This document shows, in pieces, positions 1 to 11,400 of a DNA stretch of 64,000 nt. How positions within the stretch are numbered: position 1 is the stretch's first letter; every line of letters starts with the position of its first letter. The position numbers and the translations under genes were made by a program. The notes beneath the pieces were generated by a model. It did no database searches and was not told where the DNA came from. It saw only the letters and a program-made list of their open reading frames with translations. The stretch is from Leptodontidium sp. MPI-SDFR-AT-0119 (Eukaryota; Ascomycota; Leotiomycetes; Helotiales; Leptodontidiaceae): the NCBI GenBank assembly GCA_020726505.1, contig JAHLEZ010000038.1:124001-188000 (forward strand). The letters run 5' to 3'.

Positions 1-199
1 CGGCCCCCTTAGGCCTAGAGTTTTATTTTATATACTAGACTCAATTAGTACTACTCTAGCGCTTAGCTCACCACAAGACCCCGATTGTATCATTTTAGAC
101 CTAGTTGAGTATAAAACTCAAGTAATTAATGTCTATAATACGACTCACCTAGAGTCAGAGTCCCTTAATAGTATTAAAACCTTACAAAGGATAGGTTTA

Positions 200-3100
200 T
201 TACTAGACTTACTCCTTAATAAGACGATATTATTAGGGGATTTTAATATACATTACCCGTGGTGGGACCCTATAACACTACTAAGCGGTAATACAGGAGT
301 ACTATTAGACTTAATTGAAAAACACTCTTTGAGCCTATTAAATACTCCAGGGGAGGGAACGTTTTATAGACCACATATAAAGGCTCCTTCTGTATTAGAT
401 CTTACATTTGCTACTTAAGGAATAGTAAATCAAGTCGAAGATTGGCAAATAATGCTAGATCTAGGTTTAGATTACTTTGGGGTACTATTTACTATTACTT
501 TTAATAGTAGTAGTATTAGTACTAGCCTCGTAAAAGTCCCTCGATTTAATACAAAGAAAGTAGATTAGGTAAAATTTAGTAAAAGTCTTAGTATTTATTT
601 TCAAGACTTTAATTATAACCTAAATTCTAAGTACACAAATCAAGAGCTTGACGACTTAAGGGAGCTATTTACTAGTAATATAATTCAAGCGGCTAAAAAC
701 TCTATTCCTAGAGCTTATAAGTCAATTGCTAATAAACCCTAGTAGAATAAGGATCTTAAAGTACTACGGAAATCAATACAAAGATATTACCGTCTAAATA
801 AGGCCTCAAGGTATACCCTTTATTTTCAAGAATTAAAAGATGTTAAAAACCTATATTTTAATACTATTAAGGTTAAAAAAAGAAAACATTAAAATACGTT
901 CTTAAAAAAAGAGGATTCCCAGTCGATTTTTAAAGTTATAGCGTATACAAAAAATAATACTAGCTCTCTTATACTTAGTCTTTACAATTTAAAGACCAAG
1001 GAATTAGAGTCGACTTTCCAACAAAAGTGTAATATTTTTAGAAGTACTTTATTTCCTAAACCTCCTATTTTAGCGCCTATTGATTTAACGTCATATATAA
1101 GTAGTAATACTTAGAAATAGCCTCTTTTATCAAAGGTAGAACTTAAGGATTCTTGTACTTCAAAGATTAAGGGTAAAACCCCTAGACTAGACTTAATTAC
1201 TCAAGATATTATAATTAAAGCTTATTTAGCTATCCTAGAAGCCTTTTTTACAACCTATTTAATACTTATAAATTAAGGGTACCACCCTAAGTGTTAGAAA
1301 GAGGCTACGGGGTTTATTCTTAAGAAACCAAAAAAACCTGATTATTCTAAACCTAAGGTATATAAAGTTATATTATTACTTAATTACCTAGGTAAGGTTT
1401 CTGAAAGAATTTTAGCTAAGCGCCTAAGTTACTTAGCTAAAACAACTACTTTATTACACGATAGTCAAATCGGTAGTAGACTAAAAAAATTAGCTATTGA
1501 CGTAGCTTTACTCTTATAAACAGAAGTAGAGATTAATAAGGCAAATAAGCTTAAAACTACTACTTTATTCCTTGACGTTAAAGGAGCTTTTAATCACGTT
1601 TCTAAGAATCGTCTTATTTAGGTTTTAACTCAATTGAAATTACTTATAAGTCTAATTCGGTGGATTTCGTTATTTTTAGAAAACCGTATTTTATAACTTG
1701 CCTTTAATAATAAATTAGAGGAATTTCAAATTGTAAATACAGGTATTCCTTAAGGGAGCCCTATTTCACTTATTTTATTCCTTATATATATTCGAGACTT
1801 ATTTAAGTCTAAGAATATTAAGCTAATATCATATATGGATGATTTAGTATTAATAGCCTCTTCTAAAAGCTTTAAAAAAAATATAAGTATTTTGGAAAGA
1901 GAAGCTAACTTATTAGTTAAATTAGGGGAAGAATATTCTATTAGCTTTGATATTGAAAAAACAGAGCTTATTTACTTCTTTAGAAGTAAGAATACCCTTA
2001 ATATTACACTTTTAAATAATACTATACTAGCTCCTAGTAAGCTAGTTAAATAGCTAGGAATACATTTTGATTTAAACCTTAAATTTAAGAATCATAAGTC
2101 AATTAGAGTTTCCCTTGTAAAGCAAATGTTTTATTGTATAAATCGACTCTCAAATATTACTATTAGGCTCTCCCCGTTTACAATTCGTCAATTATATATG
2201 GCTTGTGTTACTAGCGTAGCCGACTATGGTTCTATATTATAGTGGAAAATCAATTGCCCTAATAAGGCTATAATTAGACCATTTCAAGCTTTACAAAACC
2301 TAGCTACTAAGAAAATATTAGGGGTCTTTAAAACAGCACTTATAATTCCATCAGAGCTTGAAGCAGCTTTACCTTCACCTAATATTAGACTAAATTATAC
2401 AAGTCGGCGCTATATTCTCCGCGCCTTAAAACTTAATAAAAAACACCCTATTAGGCTCGAAGTTGAAAAGGTTATTACAAGAGCTAATGAGGAGTATGAC
2501 TTACTAGGTATTTTACCTAAGTCAATTACTACTATTTCAAGCCTAGTTCATTCAATATATCATATAATTGACTTTAATACTTTAGAAGTAATAAGGCACT
2601 TTTATTTCCCTCTATAGGAAAGAGAAGTACCTTATATTTTTAGAATATCTAAGTTATCTAAAGAAGACGAAGCTAAGGCTCACTTATAATACTTATAAAG
2701 TATTTGTAATAGTCGGAATACCTCTATTTATACAGACGGCTCTCAGACTCCTAAAGGGTGCGGAGTAGGCTATAGCGTAGCTGTTTATACACATATACAA
2801 GGATATCCCCTTATACCTACATTTACAAAAATAGGTAATTTAGGGGAGGCCGAATTAGTATATAACGGCGAGCTAGAAGCTATTACACAAGCCATAGAAT
2901 ACGCTAGTAGTACGGCGAAAGAAGGGGATAATTTTACAGTCTTTTCAGATAATCAAGCCGCTCTCTTAAGACTAAAAACTCCCTCTAATAACCCGGGGCA
3001 AAGCCAACAAATTAAAGCCATATTAGCGTCTAAGGCTATTAATAGTCTAAATGCTAGTATAACTTTAGCTTGGGTCCTAGGTCACTCTAATATAATTGGA

Positions 3101-3621
3101 AATGAAAAAGCAGACAAATTAGCTAAAATAGCTACTATGTCGTCTATTAATTCTAATAATACTTCTTTTGCGTATTTAGGAGTTAAACTAAGTAGTCAAA
3201 AGAAGAATGAAATTGGAGCTAATATAACTCAAAATATCAATTCTCAAACCCTAAAAACGTACTCTAAAAAGTATACATGCAAAATAGCTAAAAAGCTACT
3301 TTTACTTACTAGTATTCTAAGAGAAACAAGTAGCTCTTTTTACCAATTAAAACTAGGGCATGGATACTTAAAAGCCTACTTATATAAGCTAGGGCTAGCG
3401 TCTAATAATAAGTGTAGATGTAGTAGTATTGAAACTGTAGAACACTTATTACTTAGTTGTAAATACTATAAATTAGAGCGTAAAAAACTCTACTCTAGTA
3501 TTAAAAGCAACTTAGAAATTAGGACTATTACTATTCCCGTTTTATTACATACGCAAATTGGAATTAAAGAAATACTAGTATTCTTAAAAGAGACTAGTAT
3601 ATGTACAAGGAAATGGCACTA
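200..3621 (+). pseudogene. LINE pol (endonuclease, RT, RNase H, CCHC) pseudogene
   Basis: Endonuclease remnant at about 200-420 shows GDFNIHYPWWDP and SVLDLTFAT. The RT core at about 1340-2200 includes a catalytic SYMDDL box at 1829-1846 inside a stop-free stretch. RNase H spans about 2725-3140 with the motifs IYTDGSQ, a Glu in GELEAI, FSDNQAAL and GHSNIIGNEKAD, so all acidic residues appear present. A C-X-C-X7-H-X4-C type cluster (CRCSSIETVEHLLLSC) at 3413-3460 fits the C-terminal zinc motif of LINE ORF2. The frame is interrupted by repeated TAG/TAA codons that fit Trp/Gln codons hit by RIP. The last open piece (3137-3621) is nearly undamaged, so decay is uneven along the gene. Confidence 0.85.
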
Positions 3622-3856
3622 AGAGAGGCTAGGGATTAAAGAAGAAGAAGAAGATTAGGCTATTAGGCCTTAATTTGTACTTTTATTTAGTTATTTCCTT
3701 TGTTGTTTGATTTTAATTTTCTTATAAGTTATAGGGAGAATGTTCCCAAATGTACAGTCGCAGTCTAATTCGAACTGAATTTTGTATATAATAATTAGCC
3801 ACGCTAGTAGACTAGCCGTGTTACATAGTTTCTAACTAATACAGCACGTTAAAAGG

Positions 3857-3883
3857 AAAAAAAAAAAAAAAAAAAAAAAAAAA
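3857..3883 (+). repeat. Poly-A tail of the LINE
   Basis: An uninterrupted run of 27 A marks the 3' end of the LINE. Sequence homologous to a solo LTR starts directly after it, so this base is the insertion junction. Confidence 0.85.
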
Positions 3884-4043
3884 CGGAGGCACTTAAGACA
3901 AACAGATTTAAGATAATACACTTCGTACTTAAAACAATAGATACAAAAGAAGGACAGTTATAACTAACAAGAGCTAACCCCTATATCCTTAAAGCTAAAA
4001 CACTAGCCCCTAAACACGTGACGTCAGCACCAAGATCGTCACA
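3884..4043. mobile_element. Solo LTR, second copy of the 151-bp LTR at 5121, truncated at its left edge
   Basis: This stretch aligns with 5121-5271 over nearly its whole length. The best-conserved part (3945-4043) includes AACACGTGACGTCAGCAC in both. It ends in GTCACA as the other copy does, but its first bases (TGTGA) are replaced by the LINE poly-A. It is less GC-poor than the surrounding relics. No internal retroelement genes belong to it, so it is a solo LTR of a family whose full element is not in the window. Confidence 0.65.
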
Positions 4044-5781
4044 TAATCGTAAAATAAAAGTTTATAAAAAACTTAGCCTATTGAACTTACTTAGTCGTAA
4101 AGTCCTTAATAGTTATAAAGTACTCTAGGGCTTAATAGTTAGTATAAACAAGGACATTTTTCTAGGTACTTAAGAGCTTTAAGCGATATTATTTAAATAA
4201 CCGGAAAATCGCTAGTATTTCTTTGTTGTAGATCGAGTAGTTGAACTTAAGGTCTATTATAGTCTTAGAAAAATATCTTACGAGATAAAAGGTGCCGTCT
4301 TCTTGAAGTTAAGATAAAACCTTAGTGACGACTTTATTAAAAAAGTTAGTCTCTAATTATGTCTACTTTATAAGGTCGTAGTAGCGAAGAACTAGTGTAA
4401 ATTAGAGGGCTTTTTAGAGAGTTTCTTAGGCGTTCTTATAAGCGTTGTCGAAGACAAAGGGAACGTCCTTTTTAGTGAGTATTATAAGGGGACGTATATA
4501 ACTATAGTCTTTAATAAACTAGTAGTAGAAGTTATAAAATCTAAAGTAACTTTATATACTTTATATATTATCGGCGTATTACTAGTCCTTAATTATATTA
4601 ATCTTCTTTAAGTCTACTTCTACGCTATTGACTTTAATAATAAATCCTAAGAACTTTATCTTTTATACACTAAACTCAGACTTCTTAATATTAGCCTAAA
4701 GTTTGTGTGCCTATAATATTACTATAACCTTTTTAACGTGGACTTTATACTCTTTTAGAGTAAACGAATATATAAGGAGATTGTCTATATAAGTCGCGTA
4801 GAAGTCGTCGAGGTACTTTATAAGATATTATTAATAAATCGCTAGAAGGTCGCCGGACTATTAATAAAGTTAAAGGGAAGGACTTTATACTTATACGTGT
4901 TATATTAAGTACGGAAAGTCGTATAGTCTTCGCTCTTAAGGGACATGCGGATATAATAGAAGGCTTATTAAATATTAAGCTTTATAAAGACCTTCGCCTT
5001 ATAAATACGTGCTATTATCTCATCGATTAAGGGGATCAAGTACGAGTCCTTCTTCGACAGGGTATTCAGCTTCTAATAGTCGACGTATAACCGGAGACTA
5101 CTGTCGGCTTTCTTGGCGAATGTGACGATTGCACTCTAGACAGGTAATATCAAGACAGTACTCTCATTCTTAGGACAATAGATATAGAAGGACAACTATA
5201 GCTAACCCCTATATCCTCAAAGCTGAAACACTAGCCCCTAAACACGTGACGTCAGCACTAAGACCGTCACAGCGAAGAGAATATGGGCCATATATAATAC
5301 GCCGGAGGGCTTAATAAAACCTTTATATAAGTTATTAATAATGTACCGCTTAGTCTTTAATAACTATTCTTTAGTTATACGCTAGAGAGGTTTAAAGGAT
5401 AAGTCGTTCTCCTTAGTAAGCTTAATCTAGTAGTCTACGCCTTAGCGATGCGTTAATAGCTTATTAGAGGCTCGCCGGGAGAAGAGAGGAGTATACTCTT
5501 AATACTTTATTAAGAGCTTCTTACTTATAAGCTTATTATCTTGCGCGTACTTAGCCTTTAAGGCCTCCTCTAGGGTCAGGTCTCTATTTATTAATGCGAG
5601 TTCGACGCTTAACTAGTTTAAGGCCTCTCGCCGGCGACGAGTCAACTCTAAGTCGATCTCGCGTATTAATACTACGAAGGTTTATACCTTATTCTTCTTA
5701 GCCCTCTTAAGTTAGAGGTACGTCGTAGATATCGCTATTACTAATATAAGGAAGGTTTCTATAGTAAGCGCCTTTGTCTAG
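4044..5781 (-). mobile_element. Gypsy pol relic (upstream region, RT, RNase H) on the minus strand
   Basis: Read on the minus strand from 5781 down, this follows the Gypsy element at 45836 segment by segment. 5781-5272 matches about 48790-49290, and 5120-4044 matches about 49290-50340. RT features such as FRT-Y-TYKYKVLPF and the region after the YIDD box are readable, followed by the start of RNase H. Gag, protease and integrase are missing and no LTR of this family is present, so it is a fragment. Stops are RIP-type. The solo LTR at 5121-5271 splits it, and Copia-1A cuts its 5' side at 5781/5782. Confidence 0.8.
5121..5271. mobile_element. Solo LTR (151 bp) with 5-bp target duplication GCGAA
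   Basis: The element starts TGTGACG and ends CGTCACA, a 7-bp perfect terminal inverted repeat, and is flanked by GCGAA at 5116-5120 and 5272-5276. The flanking Gypsy relic resumes exactly on both sides. A TG...CA end structure, a 5-bp duplication and the absence of coding sequence together define a solo LTR left by LTR-LTR recombination. Confidence 0.85.
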
Positions 5782-5974
5782 TGTCGCGCACTAGCGCAAT
5801 TCTTTAGTCTAGTGTATACTTGCGTAAGTATTCCAGGTATATAAACTTAGTTTTTAGCTCCTCTCTTAGAAAGGACAACGCTTAATTGAATTAATCTTTA
5901 AACACACTTTCTAGAACCTTATTTGATTGTAAAATCTTTTAAACCCCTGAGTTAATACTCTTCTTTTACACGAT
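5782..5974 (+). repeat. Copia-1A 5' LTR (193 bp)
   Basis: Starts TGTCGCGCAC and ends ...CACGATA, where the expected terminal CA has become TA, a RIP-type change. It aligns with the three other Copia-1 LTRs (22923, 42412, 59825). Directly downstream lies GTTAAGAGCCACAC, which is identical in Copia-1B and is the candidate primer-binding site. Confidence 0.88.
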
Positions 5975-6099
5975 AGTTAAGAGCCACACTTGTCTTATTT
6001 AAGTTACACGACGCATTCGCAAAAGAACTTTTAGTTAATAAGTTTTATAATTATTTAACCTTTACCTTTAATTCCACAATTAAATATTAATCATTCAAT

Positions 6100-8049
6100 A
6101 TGTCTTCTATAAGTATTAACGAACTTATTAGGCTCCTATTGTCTAAGATCTTATATAATAAATTAAAAGATTAGCTAACATAACTTATATACTTTATACT
6201 TATAATAAATATACTTAGACTTTAGTTATACGTCGACCCTAATAGAAAAGATACTACGTCTCTATCTGAAATCTTTAATACTACTCCTCTAATTACTAAA
6301 GAGCTCGTAGAGGAAGTTAATACTAAAAACAATATAAATTACTAGCTTTATATATATATATATATATATAAAATAACTTAAGACTTAAGTAATTAATAAT
6401 TAAATAGTAATTCTAGGAAATACTAAGAGAGCTCCTAGTTCCTTAAGTACTATAGTAAGCTGTATAGCTATTGTTAGCTCAGACTCTAAGGGCAGAGGTA
6501 ATTAAACTTTTACGCCTCTAACTCTTAATATAAGGGGCAACTCTAGAATATTTAAACTACTCCTAGCGTTACTAATAAGGCTTAACCCTGTAACCCATAA
6601 GTCACTTTAAGAGTAAGTAGAGGTTAAGACTAAAGAGTATGTCTTTTAAAGTGTAATTTAGTAGTCTTGAGCTTCTAATTACTTCAAACTCTACGACTAA
6701 ATTAAGAGAAGTATAACTAAGTAATTCTTTAGTATTATAATAGCTCGAGTAGTGCAAGAAAAGCGTATAAATATCTAAGCGATCTTTCGCTCCCTTAAGG
6801 AGGTACTTTACTAAACGGAAATGTCGATTTAAACTTAAATACGAAACGATTACTAAGAATCCCTTAAGACTAAGGGGAAGAGTAACCCTCGTGTATAAAT
6901 TATGTCTTATTAAGAACTGATTTAGAAAGCTTAATTATATAAAGTATTAGACGTAAAAGGAATAATTAATATAGTTAACTTCTTAGTTATAGTAGAGAAC
7001 TTTAATTACTTATAAGTAAAGCGCTAAAGTAAGAAAATTCAGGAGTATAAGACCTTTAGTCTTCCTCCTCCTTATACTATTAATTAGCTAGCTCGTTTCT
7101 TTTACGCTAATAAATTAAGTCCTTAGTATTAAGCTTTTTTATTAGGCTATAAAACCCGAGGTTATAAACACTTCGCTACTCTTAACAAACGATCGTCTAA
7201 TAATAAAGCGACGTTAAAAGGTAATAAAGAGACTCACAAACCTTTAAAAGGGAAATCCCTTAAGAAGTTATGCCCTTATTAAAATGATCAAACTCACAAA
7301 TAAAGCCCTTTAAATTACACTCGACTTTAACTTGCCATTTATAAGAAGGTCTATATAAAAGACTTCGATAGAAATATTAGACTAAATCCTCCGATAAATA
7401 ACATTATAGTAAAGTAAATCCGATAGCGCTTTATTAGTAATAAATAAAAGGGACTACGAGACTAAATTAAATTAGACAAACTAATACTTTAAGTTACTAA
7501 GGACGCTATTAAAAGCGCTAGTAATAAGGGTAAAAGTAAGTCTACGTTCCTTAGAAATATCTTAGACAAAGGGGCGAAGAGCGGCACGTAAGTATAAGTA
7601 GTGATCCTTTTAAGCTTCGTAAAAGATTACTAACTTAGTGTTTATTTTATGTGGGACTTAGTCTACCCCTTGTCGTCGAGTACTCTTCTTAATAATTATA
7701 ATATAACTAATCTTATTAACGATCGTTCGCTCTTAGAGCTAAGATTATTTGTTAAGTCTAGACTAGAGGACATTATAAAGTATAAAAGCTCTTAACTTCT
7801 AATTATAAGACGCGAAATTCGCGTTATAAAAGGGTCTCTTAAGAACTTAGATAATAAGTTATTTAATTTAACTTTTTACGACGTTATTATTATAAAAGGA
7901 TTTTATATTAATATTATCTCTAAAGCTTGTCTTTATAATAGTAGGCTTTAGTATTATAAAATAAACTATACTTTATACTAGAAGGAGAAAAACGATCTTA
8001 TAAGGGACTACTTAATTATATAATAGTTAGTTTATAAGTAAAACCTTAT
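6100..8049 (+). pseudogene. Copia-1A gag and protease-region pseudogene
   Basis: The ATG at 6100 begins MSSISINEL, the same start seen in Copia-1B (42729). Downstream the frame is cut by many TAG/TAA codons. A gag zinc-knuckle remnant with Cys positions changed lies near 7130-7180, followed by a Lys-rich stretch. The protease region follows near 7860-7930 (...GFYINIISKA..., as in other fungal Copia proteases). A (TA)11 microsatellite at 6349-6370 is expanded relative to Copia-1B. The frame is broken at 8054 by insertion of Copia-2 and resumes at 15737. Confidence 0.75.
6349..6370. repeat. (TA)11 microsatellite
   Basis: Eleven TA units inside the gag relic. The matching position in Copia-1B (about 42980) has only a short TA stretch, so this grew after the copies separated. 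Confidence 0.8.
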
Positions 8050-8054
8050 ATTCT

Positions 8055-8239
8055 TGTCGTGCAGGCACGGGCTGATGTTCGGTTAGCTGCGCGCTACGCT
8101 AGATACGGTTTCTGCCATGTTATACCGCTTTCAGGAGAACAACGTGTTCCCTTAATTTCCTTATGTATTCTAGACAAGAATTAAGCACTTTAATTCTCCT
8201 TACGTTGATCGTAAGGCTCTACTCCACTTCTGCACCACA
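8055..8239 (+). repeat. Copia-2 5' LTR (185 bp)
   Basis: Starts TGTCGTGCAGGCACGGGC and ends TCTGCACCACA. It differs from the 3' LTR at only a small number of positions, nearly all transitions. Confidence 0.92.
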
Positions 8240-8257
8240 GTTATGAGCCCCGTGACG
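8240..8257 (+). promoter_or_regulatory. Copia-2 primer-binding site, complementary to the anticodon arm of initiator tRNA-Met
   Basis: The base after the LTR begins GTTATGAGCCCCGTGACG. Its complement contains GGGGCTCATAAC, the anticodon stem and CAT anticodon loop of eukaryotic initiator tRNA-Met. Drosophila copia is known to prime from an internal half-molecule of this tRNA rather than the 3' CCA end. The match is read directly; use of the half-tRNA here is inferred. Confidence 0.7.
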
Positions 8258-8499
8258 AAGCTATTAAGTTAGTATTCTTCCTTCTGTGCTTTGTAGACTT
8301 AGGTAGAGCTGTTAACGTAAGATTAGTAGGTAACGAATAACGTCGGCGCTTCCTACTTATTAACAAGTGTAGTTCACACCGCCATTTCCCTTTAACCTCT
8401 CTAGAAAAGGGTAAATCGAGCACTTATACCCGAGATTCTCTTCTCCTCTTTAATAAATCCATCGAACCCTCGAGAGAGTAGCCCTCTCTTCGCCATAGC

Positions 8500-11400
8500 A
8501 GACTCAACTTCAGTCTCCTCCTCTAATAATCGAACGCCGCTTAACTATAATAGGCAAACCTGGACTCTATAGTACTAAGCCTTTAAATCCTTCTGTATCT
8601 TCCACAAGGTATGGACGTCTATTGATCTAGAATTACCGGTCGCTCTAAATATCCTCGAAAACGAGCCTCAAGCACAAACGATCGACGAAGTAAAGGCACA
8701 ATAGGACAAGGAGGCTCTCGATTTCAACTTTAAGGAGTAAGTAAAGTGGGATAAAGACTAACGAGCACCCGAACTCAAGGGACCTAAACTAAGTGTAACA
8801 CCTCTTACACTATTTAACGTTACTATAGTTGCTCTAATATATACTGCCCTAATAAGGGAGCATACTGTGAAACACACACAATAGTCGGAAAAGGCTTAGG
8901 CCTATAAGGTAGTATATAAGTGGATTTAAGAGACGGTTGATCCTTCGATCTACTAGAGTGTTGTTTAAGAGTGTGAAATTGAGGAGGAATAGAGAACGAA
9001 AGAGCAACTCAACAAGATGACGGACGAATCGAACGACCCACGATCTTAGACTTTATAGATGCTCCTTAAGGTGTTAAAGAGAGATTACGCCCTTTTAAAA
9101 ACAAGTAACCTTACTAAAGTTTAAGCTAAATACAGAGAGAAGCTCGAAATCGTCAAAACAAGACGGGTCAATCTTAAGGTGTAGATTTAAGAGTAGCGAT
9201 CTGCTTATTAAGATACTCTATTATACGATATTCCGGACGTTAAAGGCCCCTTGGCGATCATTAACTTCATCAAGGCAGTGTAAGAGAAGCTCACACCTAA
9301 ATAGGCCCGCGAACGACTGTCTGAGGTCCTTAGAGACGATGCTCTTGGGGTTGTATATAAATACTCGTTGATTTAATACGTCAATTAATTGTCGGCGCTT
9401 AACGAAGAGTCTCTTATAGCTACTGGAAGAAACAAGACAGTTGGACTATACGCCACACTTAGAGGGAGATTAGATACTCTAGAGGCTCTATAAGCCGCAT
9501 TAAGGGCCGCTTTACTGAACTCGCCGAGTAATACTTGCCCTTATAAGGTAAGCTCTCACAAGTATAAAGCAATTAATTACTATAGACTTCGATATTATTA
9601 TAACGGCTCAACCGGGGACAAACTGCGTAATATACTGTCCTCAGAGGAGATCAAGGGAACCCGAATTAAGCTGGAAAAGGAGTTTCCTGAGCTCTATCGA
9701 GCACTTCAGGGTAAAGGGTTGAAACTAGTAGCAGTAAAAGATATTGCTAAGGGAATAACCTCCGGAACTACTTCGTCTATACCGACAACTTTAGTAAAGA
9801 CTCTAGAGCCACTAAAGTACTCCGGTAGTATTAATGCTTGCGTGATTAGTCCAGAGTTACTCGATGAGGCTCTCGTAACTTCCGGAATCTACGCCACGAT
9901 CGACATAAATCAACACTTACTCTCAGAGAGCACCTTGTTCGATAACGGCGCCGCCACTCATTTAGTCAATTCGGTCGCTCTATTAGAGCCTAGGACCTTT
10001 GTCAAATCAACTAACGACGACAGTGTTAAAGCCGGGACGTCGAGCCTTATAATTAAGGGTAGAGGTACTCGCATCTTTAGGAGTACTCTCTACAGTCCCG
10101 AGGGCCTAAACACTAAGGACTTAACGCTTTCTAATGTCGCTGTCATTAAAGGATTTAATATTAATATTATTTCGGAGGCTCGTTTATTATAGGCAAGAGT
10201 TTAATATAATAGATTAGACTACACGTTACGCTCGGGATCAGCTGAGAATAGCCTTATATTGAAATAATTAAAGCGACAGTTTAACTTAGCTTTCTTTGAA
10301 TACAAGCCTTTTAATTACTCTTTAGCCTCCTTAACTACTTACAACTCTCTAATTCGCTTAATTTATACCTTTTTAATGTTCCCCACGCTTCAAAGGAGTA
10401 TCTGACAAGGCTTTCAATTAAGTCGACGATATTTGAGACCGCAGCTAGACGGCGCTAGGTTATAGCACTTACGGGCAGGGCACCTAAGGAAAGAAGTATT
10501 AGAGAATTTGGTTAAGAATGCGCGCAACGTCGAGATCATGGGCACTACTTAAATTAAGTGTGAAGAGTGCTCTCTAACTGTCGCGCAATAAGTCGTTAGT
10601 CGAAGACCTTCGGAGAGAACAGCTACCTGACCTTTTTATTATATTTCTTAGGACTTATTCGACTTCCTTGTCAGATTTAATGGGAACAGCTGGCTCCTGT
10701 TAGTTAAAGACTAATACGACGGGAGATTCTATAGATAGCTTTTGAAGAACAAAGGGTTAATCGCTGTCCTAGGAGCTCTCAAACCGTTTAAGGCGTAGAC
10801 GAGACGTCAATTCGGACTCTCGATTTATAAAATACGCCAAGATAACAATACTTCGGTTATAGGAATCAATAGATTAACCAAGTACGAAAAGTGGTGTACA
10901 GAGAATAGTATTAATATTAAGGGTACCCCTTCGTATATATACTAACCTAATAGGGGAGCTAAGCGTGTAAGTAAGGAAATCATCGAAAAGTCTATTAAGA
11001 TACGCCTTTTAGTAAACTTATTAGAAGAACTTTAAACGGAAGTAGTTATAGCGGCAATTACTTTTTATAATATAAGTCCGGCTACTCGGAAAGGCTTTAA
11101 GAGTCTAAATGAGATCTTCTATACCTAGTTTAGGCAATATTTTCAGTACTACGACCTTAAGCTTATTTAGAAGCTCACTACTGATATACGACTTAACTAG
11201 AGCAATATATGGGCATACGGCTGTAGAGCTTACCCTATGATCAAGGACCGAGAGGCTCTTTAATAAAAGAGAGTATTCAAAGTCAACCCAAGAGCGCACC
11301 TTGGATACCTGGTAGGATACGTCTCGTCCAATATATACAGGGTCTGGGTACCTCAATTACAGCGTGTAATAGTGACTCAGAACGTTACTTTCAACGAATC

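Larger units (their letters stand above)
1..3883 (+). mobile_element. Decayed LINE (Tad/I-like non-LTR retrotransposon), 5' end outside the window
   Basis: The plus strand carries, in LINE order, the end of an endonuclease domain, a reverse transcriptase, an RNase H domain, a CCHC motif and a 27-base poly-A tail. There are no LTRs. Combined endonuclease, RT and RNase H is typical of the I/Tad group of fungal LINEs. The reading frame is cut by many TAA and TAG codons at Gln and Trp positions, as expected from RIP, and the element cannot be active. The 5' part lies before base 1. The poly-A abuts the small LTR at 3884, so this LINE probably landed in that LTR; its other target-site duplication would be outside the window. 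Confidence 0.9.

Noticed and set aside
11105..11356. Minus-strand 83-codon frame in Copia-2
   Set aside because: Antisense to the integrase C-terminal region, whose plus-strand frame is clearly readable.
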